64,000 bases of DNA, from NCBI RefSeq assembly GCF_014257025.1, contig NZ_JACMSF010000031.1:1-64000 (forward strand), written 5' to 3'. The notes under the pieces are model-generated. The model did no database searches. It was given only the letters and a program-made list of their open reading frames with translations, and had not been told where the DNA came from. This document shows, one piece after another, positions 33,936 to 42,689 of the stretch (the first letter of the stretch is position 1; every line of letters begins with the position of its first letter). The position numbers were made by a program, and so were the translations under genes. This DNA is from Streptomyces cupreus. GTDB lineage: Bacteria > Actinomycetota > Actinomycetes > Streptomycetales > Streptomycetaceae.

Positions 33936-34130
33936 TCACCCGAGCAAGTGGTCCGCCTTGCCTGCCTTGATGCTGAGGATCATCATGCGCAGGGCCTCTC
34001 GACTGTCCGTGATGAATCGATCCTCCTGGCCATGCACTGCTATGTAAGCGTTGCCTCCTTCGTCGATCCCTATCCGGAAGCACGCATTCCCTTCCCCGCA
34101 GAAGGGCTCTTCCCACTGGATCTCGCGCAT
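33936..34130 (-). CDS. DUF397 small protein
   Basis: The product has 64 residues. It matches DUF397 in outline: an N-terminal WEEPFCGEGNACFRIGI segment with two cysteines, where family members have WxKSSxSxxxxxCVEVA, then ITDSREALRMMILSIKAGKAD near the end. It starts 7 bases after the stop of the upstream XRE-DUF5753 gene. In known WhiJ-type loci the DUF397 protein acts through the cognate XRE protein. Confidence 0.78.
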   Translation of the reverse strand: MREIQWEEPFCGEGNACFRIGIDEGGNAYIAVHGQEDRFITDSREALRMMILSIKAGKADHLLG

Positions 34131-34137
34131 GACGCCC

Positions 34138-34989
34138 CTAGAGTTCGCGTGCGATGGTGGTGATCAAGTCCCTTGAGTCGTCAGGGGACAGGGTGAGTTC
34201 TTCCGTTCGATCCAACTGGGCACGATACTTGGCCAACTCTGCCTGACCGTGAAGGAAATCCGGGCCGTGAGAGTTGTCGATCTGCACTGTGTCCAAGCGT
34301 TCCACGGGCCCCTCCGCGTACAGCACGGTCTGGCCTGCACCGGGGAATGTTCCACGGACGAAGGGCACTGCCAAGATCGTCACGCTGGGCCGTTCGGACT
34401 GGTTCAGCAAGTGCTGGAGTTGCTCTTGAGCCACCCGGCGCCCTCCGAACTGCATTCGGAGCGCGGCTTCATGAACGATGGCGGTGAAGGGAGGAGGGGC
34501 ATCACCGCGCAGAACCTCCTGGCGATGGCTACGATGGGCCGCCCGCATCGCCACCTCGTGTTCCGGTAGGGGTGGGAGGACGGCTCGAAAGACCGCCAAC
34601 GCGTAGTCCGTCGTCTGCAACAGTCCCGGAATATGCACCGTGCACGCCACGCGCATGCGAGTTGCCCGTGCCTCCAACTCCGCGATGTCCAGCAGACCTT
34701 GAGGGAGAGATCCGCGGTACTGCTCCCACCAGCCCTGGTTGCCGGCCGAGGCCATGTCGACCAATGCATCCACGTACTTCTCATCGTGGCACTGGCACTG
34801 GTGAGCCAAGGTGCGTAGGCGTTCCTCACTGATGTTCCGAACGCCGGACTCCATGTTGGAGATCTTTCCTCGGTCGACGCCAAGGACGTTCGCTGCTCGC
34901 TCTGCCGACATCCCTGCGGCTACCCGCATGCTGCGCAACTCATGGCCCAGGCGCTTCTGGCGCTGACTGAGGAGTGCCTTCGGGGACAT
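34138..34989 (-). CDS. XRE-DUF5753 regulator (WhiJ-like), second copy
   Basis: The product has 283 residues from ATG 34989 with GGAAGGAAC upstream. The helix-turn-helix is at about 10-65 (LGHELRSMRVAAGMSAERA, GKISNMESGVRNISEERL). The DUF5753 region starts near ACTVHIPGLLQTTDYALAVF and includes FTAIVHEAALRMQFGG. It is an operon with the DUF397 gene and divergent from the anti-sigma-type ATPase, matching WhiJ/AbaA-type clusters. A palindrome in the divergent region (35059-35079) may be its operator. Confidence 0.9.
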   Translation of the reverse strand: MSPKALLSQRQKRLGHELRSMRVAAGMSAERAANVLGVDRGKISNMESGVRNISEERLRTLAHQCQCHDEKYVDALVDMASAGNQGWWEQYRGSLPQGLLDIAELEARATRMRVACTVHIPGLLQTTDYALAVFRAVLPPLPEHEVAMRAAHRSHRQEVLRGDAPPPFTAIVHEAALRMQFGGRRVAQEQLQHLLNQSERPSVTILAVPFVRGTFPGAGQTVLYAEGPVERLDTVQIDNSHGPDFLHGQAELAKYRAQLDRTEELTLSPDDSRDLITTIAREL

Positions 34990-35058
34990 GCCGTTCCTTC
35001 CGTGTGCGTTCAGTCGCAGTCTGCCGTGTCTTCCAAGCCCGAACCACGATTGAGCTAT

Positions 35059-35079
35059 TTTGCCGAAACGGATGGCAAA
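35059..35079. promoter_or_regulatory. TTTGCC-N9-GGCAAA inverted repeat between divergent regulators
   Basis: TTTGCC (35059-35064) and GGCAAA (35074-35079) flank a 9-base spacer in an AT-rich stretch between the XRE-DUF5753 gene and the ATPase gene. It is a plausible operator of the adjacent regulator. Confidence 0.45.
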
Positions 35080-35258
35080 TTTACCTCAGTGTCTCTACGT
35101 TGAGTACCGAGCTGCTCACGTGCAGCGAGCAGAAGTGCATCGCGCAGGCTTGTCCGGCTTCTCCTGCCCTGGGAGCGGCGGGCCTGCGTCAGGGCGACAA
35201 GCCACTGCTCGCTGGTGTTGACGAGTGGCATCGATCGACCGAGTCGAGGAGGACGCCC

Positions 35259-35912
35259 ATGAACCACGACAACTGCGTACCCCGTAAGGAGTGGGAGGTT
35301 CCCTTTCGGGCCACTCCGAGAGAAGTCCCTGCTCTGCGTCGGATCACGCGTCTGCATCTCACGCACTGGGGACTGCTGGATGTGCTGGAGAACGCTCAAC
35401 TCTGCGTCAGCGAGTTGGCCACCAACGTGGTCAAGCACGTGGGGTTAGGCGCTCCCGCCGTGCTTGCCGTCTGTATGAACGGCACGAAGCTCCATCTGGA
35501 GGTGCAGGACCCGTATGCGGACGCGGTCCCGATACTGGAATGTGCAGGAACTCAAGACGAGGGAGGCCGTGGTCTCGAACTCATTGACGCGATGTCGGAG
35601 AGATGGGGAGTGCGCCGTACGTCGACGGGGAAGGCAACGTGGTGCGAGCTGGCCACAGCGCTCACGTCCCCCCACGGACATGTTCAGGACCACCGTGTTT
35701 CGCGCGCTGACGAGTTGCTCTCCTCGTACGACGCCAACGCCGCCTGCTTCATGCGGGCGGGCGTGGCAACCCTCGACCAGGCGGCCAAATGCGCCGCGCG
35801 CCTGATTGTCGATCTCCTGTGCTGGACTCAGGCCCACGGACTCGATCCCGGTTCCTTGCTCGAAGAAGCGCAGGAGTCCTTCGAAGTAGCCTCAATCGGG
35901 CGCAACCGATGA
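35259..35912 (+). CDS. Anti-sigma-factor-type HATPase (AbaA-ORFA/RsbW-like)
   Basis: The product has 217 residues from ATG 35259, preceded by GAGGAGGA. The GHKL fold shows the N-box AQLCVSELATNVVKHV, the G1 box DPYADAVP and the G2 box DEGGRGLELIDAMSERWG. The C-terminal 80 residues extend beyond the ATPase. Such proteins accompany XRE-DUF5753 and DUF397 genes in WhiJ-like clusters. A partner sigma or anti-anti-sigma factor is not in the window. The next gene overlaps as ATGA. Confidence 0.88.
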   Translation: MNHDNCVPRKEWEVPFRATPREVPALRRITRLHLTHWGLLDVLENAQLCVSELATNVVKHVGLGAPAVLAVCMNGTKLHLEVQDPYADAVPILECAGTQDEGGRGLELIDAMSERWGVRRTSTGKATWCELATALTSPHGHVQDHRVSRADELLSSYDANAACFMRAGVATLDQAAKCAARLIVDLLCWTQAHGLDPGSLLEEAQESFEVASIGRNR

Positions 35913-36262
35913 ACTCTGATGGGCACAGGAAGTCGGAGCCTGCTGGCGCGTTCAACATCGGCTGGCGCGACCCGGACTCGCTCCGGGTGCTGTGTGAGGT
36001 TGCCGAGGAGATAGGACTCTTGGACGGGGTGGAGGTAGTGCCACTCGCAATCGATCCCACAAGGAGCGGGTTTCTGCTGACGGTTGTCGTCGCGGAGGAC
36101 ATGGTTCTCGCCTCGCCACGGTTCGCTTGGAGCGAGTTGGAGCCTCCCGAGGGTGTGACCGGGATCGGTGCTGCTCATCACGTGTTGGGCTGTCTTGCCG
36201 AGATCGCGCGGCGCACCAGAGTCGGGCTGGCCACGATACACCTGGTTGCAGGTTGCCTCTGA
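35909..36262 (+). CDS. Hypothetical protein coupled to the anti-sigma-type ATPase
   Basis: The product has 117 residues and is not recognised. It is soluble, with an alternating hydrophobic pattern (VEVVPLAIDPTRSGFLLTVVVAEDMVL). The ATG at 35909 overlaps the ATPase stop by four bases, so translation is coupled and the product probably acts with it. Confidence 0.6.
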   Translation: MNSDGHRKSEPAGAFNIGWRDPDSLRVLCEVAEEIGLLDGVEVVPLAIDPTRSGFLLTVVVAEDMVLASPRFAWSELEPPEGVTGIGAAHHVLGCLAEIARRTRVGLATIHLVAGCL

Positions 36263-36384
36263 ACTCCAGCAGGTACGAGAGCTGCTTGACCGCGCCGACA
36301 GAGATTGATGGCGAGACCTCCAGCAAGTTCCTGGCGTGCTTCCGAACGCCATGCAGGCGGACTGCGGTCCGATCTTAGGCGGCC

Positions 36385-37404
36385 TTAAGCGGGTATGGGG
36401 CAATCCAGACAGCGGAAGGATCGAGGTGCGGTACCTGTCTCAAACTCAGAGAAGCCGCCGTTGTCGTTGCGGTACACGAGGCCAATCCCGTGTTCAGTGA
36501 GCAGGTCACGGAGATCCACATCGGGAAGGGCCGGTGCCAGCACCATCAGGTGCAGTGGCTGATTGTGTGGGATCTCATTCAAGTAGCGTCGTGCGCGTAG
36601 GAGCTGTGCCAGAGCTTGAGTGATCGACTCGCTCGCCGCGCTGCCCGTCGGCTCATACACCGTGTTGTTTGTTGGGTTGTATAGCTCGAACATGAGTCGA
36701 GAGCTTGAGTTCCGCATCGATAGGTCCAGTTGACCAATCGTTTCCCCACCTGCGGTCTCACGCTCCTCGAACGCATCCGACAGATCATCGCGGGCTGCTA
36801 TCACATGGTCGACGTCAGTCTGCGGCTGCCGTTCGCGGCTCTGACGTCGAGCCGCTCGGGCGTGGCGGCCCGCGGTTCGACTGAACCACGACCGGGACTG
36901 AGGTGCACGTTCGAGAGTGTCGGATGCCTCCCGGATGTAGCGGCCTATGGGACGCAGGCGAAAGACTATGACGTCGCGTTCTTGACCTAGCTCGTCTTTG
37001 GCCTCGCGTATCTCGAATGGCCTGCGCTCGTCAAGCTTGAACATCCCGATGTATCTGTGCGTTCGTGTGTCGCTACCACGAACCTTCCCCACGGCAACGA
37101 ACAGATGCAGCGTGCGACCCATCCTGGCGTGCTCCAGGATGGATAAATTGCCGCCTTCGAAGGCCTGGTTGCCCTTTTTGCCGGTTCCCGTGTAGGTGAA
37201 GACGGGACCCAGGTCATCATCCTCGGCTAGCCATCCGTCGCGGTATCCGTAGCGCTTGCCGACCTTGCTGTCGGAGAAAATGAGAACGTTGCGCTTTCCC
37301 ACCGCGGGACAGATTCCGGCAAAGCCGCTGCCGCCAAGCACGGGGTGGATCTGCTTACGCGTCAGGATGTCGCCGGGCTGGAACCCGGAGGGGGCTGTCG
37401 TCAT
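36385..37404 (-). CDS. SRA-domain protein with a degenerate PD-(D/E)xK-like C-terminus
   Basis: The product has 339 residues. Residues 8-125 resemble the SRA domain of ScoMcrA-type modification-dependent restriction enzymes: IHPVLGGSGFAGICP, VLIFSDSKVGKRYGYRDGW, FTYTGTGKKGNQAFEGGN and LHLFVA. That domain flips out modified cytosine. Residues 235-322 follow the nuclease-like pattern of sister proteins, LYDxxxxxLxExKGSA...AxGQLLxYRR. Here the catalytic positions read LYNPTNNTVYEPTGSA: Asn243 for Asp, Glu251-Pro-Thr253 for the ExK, and a following AQLLRARRYL. The nuclease centre appears lost, so it may read modification without cutting, or need a partner. No HNH motif is present. The domain assignment is from memory of motifs. 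Confidence 0.7.
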   Translation of the reverse strand: MTTAPSGFQPGDILTRKQIHPVLGGSGFAGICPAVGKRNVLIFSDSKVGKRYGYRDGWLAEDDDLGPVFTYTGTGKKGNQAFEGGNLSILEHARMGRTLHLFVAVGKVRGSDTRTHRYIGMFKLDERRPFEIREAKDELGQERDVIVFRLRPIGRYIREASDTLERAPQSRSWFSRTAGRHARAARRQSRERQPQTDVDHVIAARDDLSDAFEERETAGGETIGQLDLSMRNSSSRLMFELYNPTNNTVYEPTGSAASESITQALAQLLRARRYLNEIPHNQPLHLMVLAPALPDVDLRDLLTEHGIGLVYRNDNGGFSEFETGTAPRSFRCLDCPIPA

Positions 37405-37505
37405 GTGTTGAGGCTAGTGGGTTCACTACTCGCGGGGTGTGGCGGGTGACGTAGGTCGCCGAAGAAGCCGTTGTGGCAGTGTCAGGCTCAGGCGAGGATG
37501 GTGCG

Positions 37506-38081
37506 ATGGGTGAGGCGACGGGGACGATCATCGCAGCTGTTATCGCTTTCGCATCCGCAGTCATCGGGGCGGTGATTGCCGGTAGGTATGCCAGGGGTGG
37601 AGCGGAAGCCGGCGGACGTAAGGCAGTTGAGGCAGCTCTAGCGCAGGTGCACGGTCAGGCGGCAGCGGAACACTGGCAGTGGGTACGCAGTCAGCGGCAT
37701 CAGTCCTTTGCTGCTCTCTTTGTGGCTTATGCCGTACTCGATGAAGTGCTCATCCGTATCGCCCCCGAGGTGCGAAGCAGCGGTGGGCTTGATGCTGCGG
37801 CAAGGCGTGAGTTGGGAGATGGCACGCTTGAAATGCAGGCGAAAACCAGCCAGTTGGCGCTCTGGGGGCCAGGCGAGGCAAACGAGCTGGCTTACGCGCT
37901 GACGGAGACGTCGATAGCGGCAGTGGCTTCCTTGCTGGCGGTAGCAGGTACGAATCCCGAGGGTATGAGCGCAGCTTGGTCCCGCTTTGCCCGAGCCAGA
38001 GAGGAGATGGCGCAAGCCCATGCGGCCTTCCTTCAGAGGGCTGGAGAAATCGTGCGTGATCCACGACAGCCGGTCAGTTAG
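37506..38081 (+). CDS. Single-TM membrane protein in a defence-like island
   Basis: The product has 191 residues from ATG 37506. One N-terminal TM helix (GTIIAAVIAFASAVIGAVIAG) precedes a cytoplasmic Ala-rich helical domain (HWQWVRSQRHQSFAALFVAYAVLDEVL). The family is unrecognised. Such TM-plus-helical proteins are common accessory genes near restriction and abortive-infection loci. It is divergent from the SRA gene. Confidence 0.65.
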   Translation: MGEATGTIIAAVIAFASAVIGAVIAGRYARGGAEAGGRKAVEAALAQVHGQAAAEHWQWVRSQRHQSFAALFVAYAVLDEVLIRIAPEVRSSGGLDAAARRELGDGTLEMQAKTSQLALWGPGEANELAYALTETSIAAVASLLAVAGTNPEGMSAAWSRFARAREEMAQAHAAFLQRAGEIVRDPRQPVS

Positions 38082-38126
38082 AACTCCTAACGAAATGAGT
38101 GTTGGAGAACGGTAGGCTCGGTGGCC

Positions 38127-38480
38127 ATGAGTCAGAGCGGTTCGCAAGCGGCGGCATTCTTCCGAGACGTCCGCCAAAGCAGAGTGGTCTGGCTTGTCCG
38201 GGATGACGACGGAAGCCCGACTCACCTCTCTGCGGACGGCACGCGAAGTCTTCCCTTCTGGTCGACCTCGCCGCGCGCCCAGAGGGCAGCAAAGATCTGG
38301 GGGCATGGGCTCCGCGTTGAGTCCATGCCCTTGGACACCTGGTGCGATCGTGTACTGCCCGATGCCGCCCGGGAAGGACTCGTGATCGGCATCAACTGGA
38401 GCGGGCCGCGCCTGGTCGGCTGGAGCTTCGCCCCCAACGAAGTTCTTAACCGGCTATCGGCGGCTCACACATTGACCTGA
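38127..38480 (+). CDS. DUF2750 family protein
   Basis: The product has 117 residues from ATG 38127. FFRDVRQSRVVWLVRDDDGSP, LPFWSTSPRAQRAAKIWG and NWSGPRLVGWSFAPNEVLNRL match the DUF2750 pattern. These are small proteins of unknown function scattered among accessory genes. The last 35 bases overlap the 3' end of the antisense transposase remnant, so the natural C-terminus may have been altered by the insertion. Confidence 0.75.
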   Translation: MSQSGSQAAAFFRDVRQSRVVWLVRDDDGSPTHLSADGTRSLPFWSTSPRAQRAAKIWGHGLRVESMPLDTWCDRVLPDAAREGLVIGINWSGPRLVGWSFAPNEVLNRLSAAHTLT

Positions 38481-38925
38481 GTTGTCGGTGGGTGATCAGG
38501 CAGCAGGCGAGCTTGAGGAAGGCTTCGTGGATGTCGGCTCGTCTTTCCCAGCGGATGCGGAGCCGGCGGAAGCCATGTAGCCAGGCAATGGTTCGTTCGA
38601 CCACCCACCGGTAGGTGCCCAGGCCGGTCCCGTGCGTGGTTCCGCGTCGGGCGATGGCGGGAACGATGCCGCGGGCGCGGACCTGGTCGCGGTAGACGTC
38701 GTGGTCGTAGCCGCGGTCGGCGAACAGGGAGTCGGGCCTGCGGCGGGGATGTCCGACCCTGCCGCGTGCCGGCGGGACGGCGTCGAGCAGCGGCAGGAGC
38801 TGAGTGACGTCGTTGCGGTTGCCGCCGGTCAGCAGGACGGCGAGCGGGGTGCCGTGGCCGTCGGTGATCACGTGGTGGCGGCGCCCCCATACCGGGCTGA
38901 ACGCTCAACTCCCCCCATGGACACA
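38446..38925 (-). pseudogene. 5'-truncated IS5-family DDE transposase
   Basis: The open frame 38446-38871 and the upstream same-frame bases encode only the C-terminal part of an IS5/DDE_Tnp_1-type transposase: HHVITDGHGTPLAVLLTGG, SLFADRGYDHD (second catalytic Asp), RWVVERTIAWLHGFRRLRIRWERR (catalytic Glu region). The reading frame meets a stop near 38922, and the N-terminal half with the first Asp is missing. No intact copy or clear pair of terminal repeats is visible. It is an IS remnant between the DUF2750 gene and the helicase. Confidence 0.8.
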
Positions 38926-38984
38926 GCCAGCAGGACCGAACCAGCTCATTGTGTTAGCCGCTGTTAGCGGGTGTACGTCGTCGG

Positions 38985-41900
38985 CTAGCCTGCGGTGATG
39001 GCCGAGTACGACCACACATCCGCGGGCAGGTCGTGGTGCAGTTGCCAGGTGATGGCCATTGGCTTGCTGCCCTGGTGACGGACGTAGGTTGCTGGGCCGA
39101 GCAGCATCCACGGTTGGGCCTTGCCGATATCGGTGTCCTTGTAGCGCCGCATGAACATCAGCACATGGCTTCCGTGCTGAGTGTGCTGTTGGTAGCGCAG
39201 TCCGGTGGGCGAGGTGTCCGCGGTTGTGCTCTGGGACTCCCAGTGGAAGACGGAGGGGCTCAGTGCATAGTCCTTGTATCGGACGGTGGGTGAAAAGTCC
39301 TTCTCGTTCTTTTCGAGAGTGATCAACAGCGCATCCGTCTGGTTCTGCTCGTCCCACAGAACACCCTGTGCAAAGGATCCAGGCATCTGACCCCCGAGCC
39401 GGGCGACCCCAAGTGCGGCAAGGATCTCCGAGCGGTTGTACGCGCTGTGGATTTTCAGGGGGATGTGTTCGTGTGGGCCTTCGAGCGGGATGGGGAAGTG
39501 GTCGGCCTGCCCCATCACATGCTTAAGCACCTGCCGTAGTTCGCTGCGGAGGGCTCGCTGCTCACGGAGTGATTCGAGTCCTTGCGCGTACGAACTGAAC
39601 CCGCCAGCCTTATCCCAGAGGTTGAAGAACATCATCCGCGCGAAAGTTCTGTCCCTCGGATTCAAGGCCTCATACGTGGGAGCGTCATCGCGCAACAAGC
39701 GAGCGTACGCTTCAGCGCGTTCGAGGTCATCGACGTGCAGAAACGCATGCACCCGCTTCAGTAGATCCTCCTCGCCAGCTTGTTCAGGTAGGTCGGTCAT
39801 GCTGGCTCGGCGCAGAACGGACGTCCATGAGTTGCTCGCCTTATACAACTCCCTGATCTCGCGGCGACTCTCCTTCAGATAGTCAGCGAGGAGGGGCGTA
39901 TTGAAGGCCTTGACTTCCTTAGCGAGGGTCTGAACGTTCGCCTTGATCTGGGTGCGGATGTTCTCCAATACCAGGTCCTTGGACTTTCCTTCAAGGATGA
40001 TTTGGCAGCCCGATGGCAGCAGCGGAAAATCGTGCTCGGCATGCTCAAGGAGCCGGTTGCGCGACAGGTTCGTCATCGCGCGGAACTGTTCCTCGAACCG
40101 GAACTCGGCACGATGCTGGCCGATGAAGTCGAGCACGGTGAGCACAGGTTTGTCCGGTGTGCGGCGGAGGCCGCGCCCGAGTTGCTGAAGGAAGACGGTG
40201 GCGCTGCTTGTCGGGCGCAGGAGGAGAAGCGTATCGACGTCGGGGATGTCCAAGCCCTCGTTGAAGAGGTCTACCGAGAAGATGACTTGGATCTCTCCAG
40301 CCTTGAGCTGGGCGAGCACCTGATCACGGACTTCGGGCTTCGACTCGCTATCCAGGGCCGCAGCCTTCAAGCCTGCCTTCTGAAAGCACTGTGCCATGAA
40401 GTGAGCATGCTTCCTGCTCACGCAGAAGCCGAGTGCGCGCATGCTCATCGGGTCGGAGACCTTGTCTCGCACCTGCTTGATGACGATGCGGGCCCGGGCA
40501 TCGTCAGCGGAGAACAGCTCACCGAGCTGGCTCTGGTCGTACGTCCCCGAACGCCAATTGAGGCGCCTGAGGTCCGTGCCGTCGGGCAGGCCAAAGTAAT
40601 GGAAGGGGCAGAGGAGGTCGTTGTCGAGAGCCTCCCACAGCCGCATCTCGGCGGCGATCCGTCCGTCAAAGAACTCATCCTGGACGTTCAGACCGTCCGC
40701 GCGCTCAGGAGTGGCGGTCAGACCGAGAAGCTGTTTCGGCTTGAAGTGGTTGAGGACGCGTCGGTACGTCGTAGCGGTGGCGTGATGGAATTCGTCCACG
40801 ACGATGATGTCGAAATGTTCCGGGTCGAACTGGTCGAGCCGCTGGTCAGTGAGCGACTGGACGCTAGCGAAGACGTGCTTCCAGTCGCGCGGCAGCTCAC
40901 CGCTGAAGAGGACTTCGCCGAAGGAGGCGTCATCGAGTACTTCACGGTATTTGCGTAGGGACTGCTTCAGGATCTCTTTGCGGTGTGCCACGAAGAGGAG
41001 ACGCGGGTACTGCTTGCCCCCCAGCAGCTTATGCAGATTGCGGTAGTCAAGGGCGGCCATGACGGTCTTGCCCGTACCAGTCGCGGCAACGAGCAAGTTG
41101 TGCTGGTGACCGCGGACCTCACGCTCAACGCGCAGTCGCTCCAGCATGTCGGCCTGATGCGGATACGGCCGAACCTCAAGACCGGAGAGGCTGATCTTGG
41201 AGTCGTGGCCGGCGGTTGAACCACCTGCCACGCCTAGAGCCTCGTCCAACTTGCGCGCGTCGCGATCTGGGTCGTACGGCTCAAAAGCGATGTCGTTCCA
41301 GTACGCGTCGAAGGTGGCCTCGAACTTATTGAGCACCACCGGAGTGGCTACCGAGGACAGCCGTACGTTCCACTCCAGACCGTCGAGCAGCGCGGCCCTT
41401 GAGAGGTTGGAGCTACCGACGTAGGCCGTATCGAAGCCGCTTTTGCGGCGAAATAGCCAAGCTTTTGCATGTAGGCGTGTCGAGCGGGTCTCGTAGTTGA
41501 CCTTCACTTGAGCGCCGAAGTCGCGAACGAGTCGGTCGAGCGCATGGCGGTCGGTCGCGCCGATATACGTGGTCGTGATGACGCGAATCGGGACTCCCCG
41601 CTCCTTGGCGGCGCGGAGAGAGTCCTCAAGCACGCGTAGCCCGTACCACTTGACGAAGGCACACAGCAGATCGATGTGGTCTGCGGTGGCGAGCTCAGCG
41701 CGCAGCTCACTACCGAGGCTTGGATCCTCGGAAGAGTTGGTGATGAGGGCGGTCTCCGAGAGCGGGGTGAGCGGGCGTATGGCGTAGACGCCAGGGGCTT
41801 CCTTCTCAGCCAGCGCAAGGAGCTGGCGAGGTCCATCGGCGATGAGCTCGACACCATCACTGGAAGCGAGCGACTCGATGATCTGGTTCGCTACGGCGAC

Positions 41901-42134
41901 GCGCTGGTCAGGGGGTAGCTGGCTGAGTCGATGGCTCACAGCCCGTCCGATGTGCCGGGCGATTACATGGGGTGACGATTCCTCGCTGACCTCGTCATCG
42001 ATGGCCTTCCAACCCGCTGCATTGAGCTGCTCCATCTGCTCCAGCATGCGTTGGGTGACGAGTTCCTCGTAAACACCCGCGACAGGCTGCGACAGATCCC
42101 CCGGCAAAGCCACGCCGTATCCCCAATCCCTCAC
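38985..42134 (-). CDS. PLD-nuclease / SF2 helicase / DUF3427 fusion protein
   Basis: The product has 1049 residues from GTG 42134. Residues about 145-260 are a phospholipase-D-type domain with one HxK (His222, Lys224) and a downstream GSSNLS (240-245). The SF2 helicase has Walker A ATGTGKT (351-357), DEFH, GLTATPERADG and the motif VI-like QQLGRGLRR. The C-terminus (about 880-1049) is DUF3427, with YKDYALSPSVFHWESQS. Proteins of this layout occur in defence islands and are thought to cleave foreign DNA during translocation. It is a single gene; no ribosome site is clear. Confidence 0.88.
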   Translation of the reverse strand: MRDWGYGVALPGDLSQPVAGVYEELVTQRMLEQMEQLNAAGWKAIDDEVSEESSPHVIARHIGRAVSHRLSQLPPDQRVAVANQIIESLASSDGVELIADGPRQLLALAEKEAPGVYAIRPLTPLSETALITNSSEDPSLGSELRAELATADHIDLLCAFVKWYGLRVLEDSLRAAKERGVPIRVITTTYIGATDRHALDRLVRDFGAQVKVNYETRSTRLHAKAWLFRRKSGFDTAYVGSSNLSRAALLDGLEWNVRLSSVATPVVLNKFEATFDAYWNDIAFEPYDPDRDARKLDEALGVAGGSTAGHDSKISLSGLEVRPYPHQADMLERLRVEREVRGHQHNLLVAATGTGKTVMAALDYRNLHKLLGGKQYPRLLFVAHRKEILKQSLRKYREVLDDASFGEVLFSGELPRDWKHVFASVQSLTDQRLDQFDPEHFDIIVVDEFHHATATTYRRVLNHFKPKQLLGLTATPERADGLNVQDEFFDGRIAAEMRLWEALDNDLLCPFHYFGLPDGTDLRRLNWRSGTYDQSQLGELFSADDARARIVIKQVRDKVSDPMSMRALGFCVSRKHAHFMAQCFQKAGLKAAALDSESKPEVRDQVLAQLKAGEIQVIFSVDLFNEGLDIPDVDTLLLLRPTSSATVFLQQLGRGLRRTPDKPVLTVLDFIGQHRAEFRFEEQFRAMTNLSRNRLLEHAEHDFPLLPSGCQIILEGKSKDLVLENIRTQIKANVQTLAKEVKAFNTPLLADYLKESRREIRELYKASNSWTSVLRRASMTDLPEQAGEEDLLKRVHAFLHVDDLERAEAYARLLRDDAPTYEALNPRDRTFARMMFFNLWDKAGGFSSYAQGLESLREQRALRSELRQVLKHVMGQADHFPIPLEGPHEHIPLKIHSAYNRSEILAALGVARLGGQMPGSFAQGVLWDEQNQTDALLITLEKNEKDFSPTVRYKDYALSPSVFHWESQSTTADTSPTGLRYQQHTQHGSHVLMFMRRYKDTDIGKAQPWMLLGPATYVRHQGSKPMAITWQLHHDLPADVWSYSAITAG

Positions 42135-42214
42135 ATTGCAGTGGCTCTGTTGTAGCAGGCGACTCTGACAGTTCCCATCGGGCGGTTGTCGGACTCTGCT
42201 GCTTTCATGGAGCC

Positions 42215-42682
42215 GTGACCAGTAAGAGCGTCGTTGTTGAGCGGCGTATTGCGGCTGCTCAGGGTCCGGTGTGGGAAGCCCTCACCGACCTCCGGGGCAT
42301 GGAGCGCGTTCTCAGTGGCGTCTCAAAGATCGAGGTTCTCTCGGACGGGGGCTTCGGTGTCGGTGCACGTTGGCGCGAGACCCGGCGCATGTTCGGGAAG
42401 GACGCCACCGAGGAGATGTGGGTGACCGCCTGCGAACCGCCCGAGCGGTATGTGGTCGAGGCTGAGTCGCGGGGCACCCACTACCTGTCGGAGTGGGTGC
42501 TGCGGGCCGACGGGCCGGTGACGACGACCGTCCGTATGACGTTCACCGCCGAGGCCCCGAGCGGTGGGGTCATGGGGATCCTCGCCAAGGTTCTCGGCGG
42601 CCTGGGCGCTCGCGCGGTCAGTAGGGCCATCGCGAAGGACCTCGACGACGTTGCCGCCGCCGTCGGGGGGCGGACGGGCTGA
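42215..42682 (+). CDS. SRPBCC-family protein
   Basis: The product has 155 residues from GTG 42215. VVVERRIAAAQGPVWEALTDLRGMERVLSGVSKIEVL followed by the central strands EMWVTACEPPERYVVEAESRG is the START/polyketide-cyclase fold. These bind hydrophobic ligands in cytoplasm. No partner genes indicate the ligand. It ends 7 bases from the convergent SEC-C gene. Confidence 0.8.
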   Translation: MTSKSVVVERRIAAAQGPVWEALTDLRGMERVLSGVSKIEVLSDGGFGVGARWRETRRMFGKDATEEMWVTACEPPERYVVEAESRGTHYLSEWVLRADGPVTTTVRMTFTAEAPSGGVMGILAKVLGGLGARAVSRAIAKDLDDVAAAVGGRTG

Positions 42683-42689
42683 GCCCAGG

